Shown here: positions 62,957 through 64,000 of the stretch, piece after piece
Layout: every line of letters starts with the position of its first letter
Position numbering within the stretch: position 1 is the stretch's first letter
From: an uncultured Holdemanella sp.
GTDB taxonomy: Bacteria > Bacillota_I > Bacilli_A > Erysipelotrichales > Erysipelotrichaceae
Reading direction: 5' to 3'
NCBI RefSeq assembly: GCF_934754935.1
Contig: NZ_CAKVJB010000006.1
Span: 6,896 to 70,895 of the forward strand
DNA length: 64,000 bases
Notes under the pieces: generated by a model
The model's input: the letters and a program-made list of their open reading frames with translations, nothing else
Told to the model about the DNA's origin: nothing
Databases searched by the model: none
Position numbers and translations under genes: made by a program

Positions 62957-64000
62957 TTATTTCATCTTTTTATCTTTAGATTCTTCTTCTTTTTCTTTCT
63001 CTTTTTCTTCTTTACGACGCTTACGAGTCTCATTAGAAGAAATCAATGCACCAATGATTGGAATCCAAGACCACCATACTCTATGAGCAACATCCAACGT
63101 TGACTTAGGCATCTTTTCTTTTTCGATTGTCTCTTCCTTAGCCTTAGGAGTTACATCATCCTCTACAGTTTCTTCCTCACTAACTCTTGGAGCTACTTGT
63201 AAAGGTGCACGAGTATCAACTACAACCTGACGATAAGCAATTCCGCCACCTGCAGTGCTTGTAGAAACACTTGTTGCGTAGCTTGCTGATGTAGAAGCAC
63301 TTTCACTTGAGCTTAGTGATCCGCTTGTTGAATCTACTTCACTCTGGCTAGCTGAAGTACTATCTACTTCTGATTGTGAAGCACTTGTTGAATCTACCTC
63401 AGATTGACTAGCAGATGTACTATCTACTTCTGACTGACTAGCTGAAGTGCTATCAACTTCTGATTGACTTGCTGATGTTGAATCTACTTCTGATTGGCTA
63501 GCACTTGTTGAATCTACCTCTGATTGACTTGCTGATGTTGAATCTACTTCTGACTGACTAGCTGAAGTGCTATCAACTTCTGATTGACTTGCTGATGTGC
63601 TGTCTACCTCTGATTGAGATGCGCTTGTTGAATCCACCTCAGATTGACTTGCTGAAGTACTATCTACTTCTGACTGACTAGCTGATGTGCTATCTACTTC
63701 TGACTGAGAAGCACTTGTTGAATCTACTTCACTTTGACTAGCTGATGTGCTATCAACTTCTGATTGAGAAGCGCTTGTTGAATCGACTTCGCTCTGGCTA
63801 GCTGATGTGCTATCAACTTCTGATTGAGATGCGCTTGTTGAATCCACCTCAGATTGACTTGCTGATGTGCTATCAACTTCTGATTGACTAGCTGATGTAC
63901 TATCTACTTCTGATTGACTTGCTGAAGTACTGTCTACTTCTGATTGAGAAGCTGATGTTGAATCCACCTCAGATTGGCTAGCTGATGTTGAATCTACTTC
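62957..64000 (-). CDS. serine-rich repeat surface adhesin, 3' part only
   Basis: The protein enters at the right edge already inside a repeat region and ends after 347 visible residues. It consists of 22 copies of DSTSASQSEV, a Ser-rich bridge (STSGSLSSSESASTSASYA), a linker with acidic and basic parts, a hydrophobic segment of about 15 residues (VWWSWIPIIGALISS) and a 25-residue highly charged tail. No LPxTG motif is present; only MPKST lies where a sorting signal would be. It is the likely substrate of the accessory Sec and Gtf proteins downstream. Signal peptide and binding region lie outside the window. Confidence 0.9.
   Translation of the reverse strand, partial: EVDSTSASQSEVDSTSASQSEVDSTSASQSEVDSTSASQSEVDSTSASQSEVDSTSASQSEVDSTSASQSEVDSTSASQSEVDSTSASQSEVDSTSASQSEVDSTSASQSEVDSTSASQSEVDSTSASQSEVDSTSASQSEVDSTSASQSEVDSTSASQSEVDSTSASQSEVDSTSASQSEVDSTSASQSEVDSTSASQSEVDSTSASQSEVDSTSASQSEVDSTSGSLSSSESASTSASYATSVSTSTAGGGIAYRQVVVDTRAPLQVAPRVSEEETVEDDVTPKAKEETIEKEKMPKSTLDVAHRVWWSWIPIIGALISSNETRKRRKEEKEKEKEEESKDKKMK
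63335..64000 (-). repeat. 30-base tandem repeats encoding DSTSASQSEV
   Basis: About 22 in-frame 30-base units. All units encode the same ten residues, while codons for Ser, Thr, Ala and Val vary among units. The array continues past the window edge. Confidence 0.95.

Noticed and set aside
63090..63120. MPKST as a functional LPxTG sorting signal
   Set aside because: Three of the five positions differ from the consensus; reported only as an open question.
63335..64000. CRISPR array suggested by 30-base spaced repeats
   Set aside because: The units are contiguous, in frame, and encode an invariant decapeptide; there are no unique spacers.

Overview
The window looks like a chromosomal segment of a low-G+C, host-associated Firmicute. 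Three things suggest this: the Firmicutes-type gene order priA-rsmB-rlmN-prpC-pknB-rsgA-rpe-thiN, the AT-rich spacers with many intrinsic terminators, and AGGAGG-type ribosome binding sites. A mucin/milk-glycan phosphorylase operon together with an accessory Sec (SecA2/SecY2) locus for a serine-rich repeat adhesin fits an oral or gut Erysipelotrichaceae-like organism of the Solobacterium/Bulleidia kind. That genus-level guess is inference only.

Layout. 1-5750 (minus): a CUT1-type ABC importer (binding protein, two permeases, a small membrane protein, an MsmK/UgpC-type ATPase) followed by the 5' part of a GH112 galacto-N-biose/lacto-N-biose phosphorylase, divergent from an AraC regulator (5933-6766). 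6989-18230 (minus): a diguanylate cyclase, a membrane protein with a permuted papain-like domain, then the housekeeping cluster thiN to priA, which lacks fmt between priA and rsmB. 18240-19760: a small zone of broken genes (two frameshifted small ORFs and a deleted PI-PLC) around an EAL protein. 19742-24651: a TrmH-family methylase, an AI-2E-type exporter, a putative metal exporter, paired small membrane proteins, a tandemly duplicated tRNA-Leu/tRNA-Cys pair and a YitT protein. 24700-25320: IS remnant and a pseudoknot-like element. 25320-39811 (minus): BI-1 protein, a P-loop HPr-kinase/PEPCK-like protein of unknown function, proS, two U32 proteins (TrhP-like), a HAD phosphatase, a P1 peptidase, a membrane metalloprotease, pyruvate:ferredoxin oxidoreductase and pgi. 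39903-46123: YuiD-like protein, NifU-like protein, MATE exporter, a scar with partial flank duplication around a Fic gene, an esterase and typA. 46124-51040: a spacer rich in inverted repeats, a DUF2207/LemA pair, an uncharacterised membrane protein and a secreted 3D-domain protein.

51156-64000 (minus) is the accessory Sec and adhesin-glycosylation locus. In transcription order it reads: serine-rich repeat protein (only the 3' part is in the window), secY2, asp1, asp2, asp3, secA2, gtfA, gtfB, a 56-residue two-helix membrane protein at the place where asp4/asp5 sit in streptococci, and a GT2 glycosyltransferase, closed by a strong terminator. GtfA/GtfB would add GlcNAc to the Ser-rich repeats, the GT2 protein would extend the glycan, Asp1-3 and SecA2 would deliver the glycoprotein, and SecY2 would export it.

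The most unusual items are the orphan HPrK/PEPCK-like protein with a cre-like site upstream, the candidate Asp4/5-like protein and its degenerate second copy, the Fic scar in which the duplicated MATE tail differs only synonymously, the pseudoknot downstream of the BI-1 gene, and the candidate small RNA at 42160-42250.
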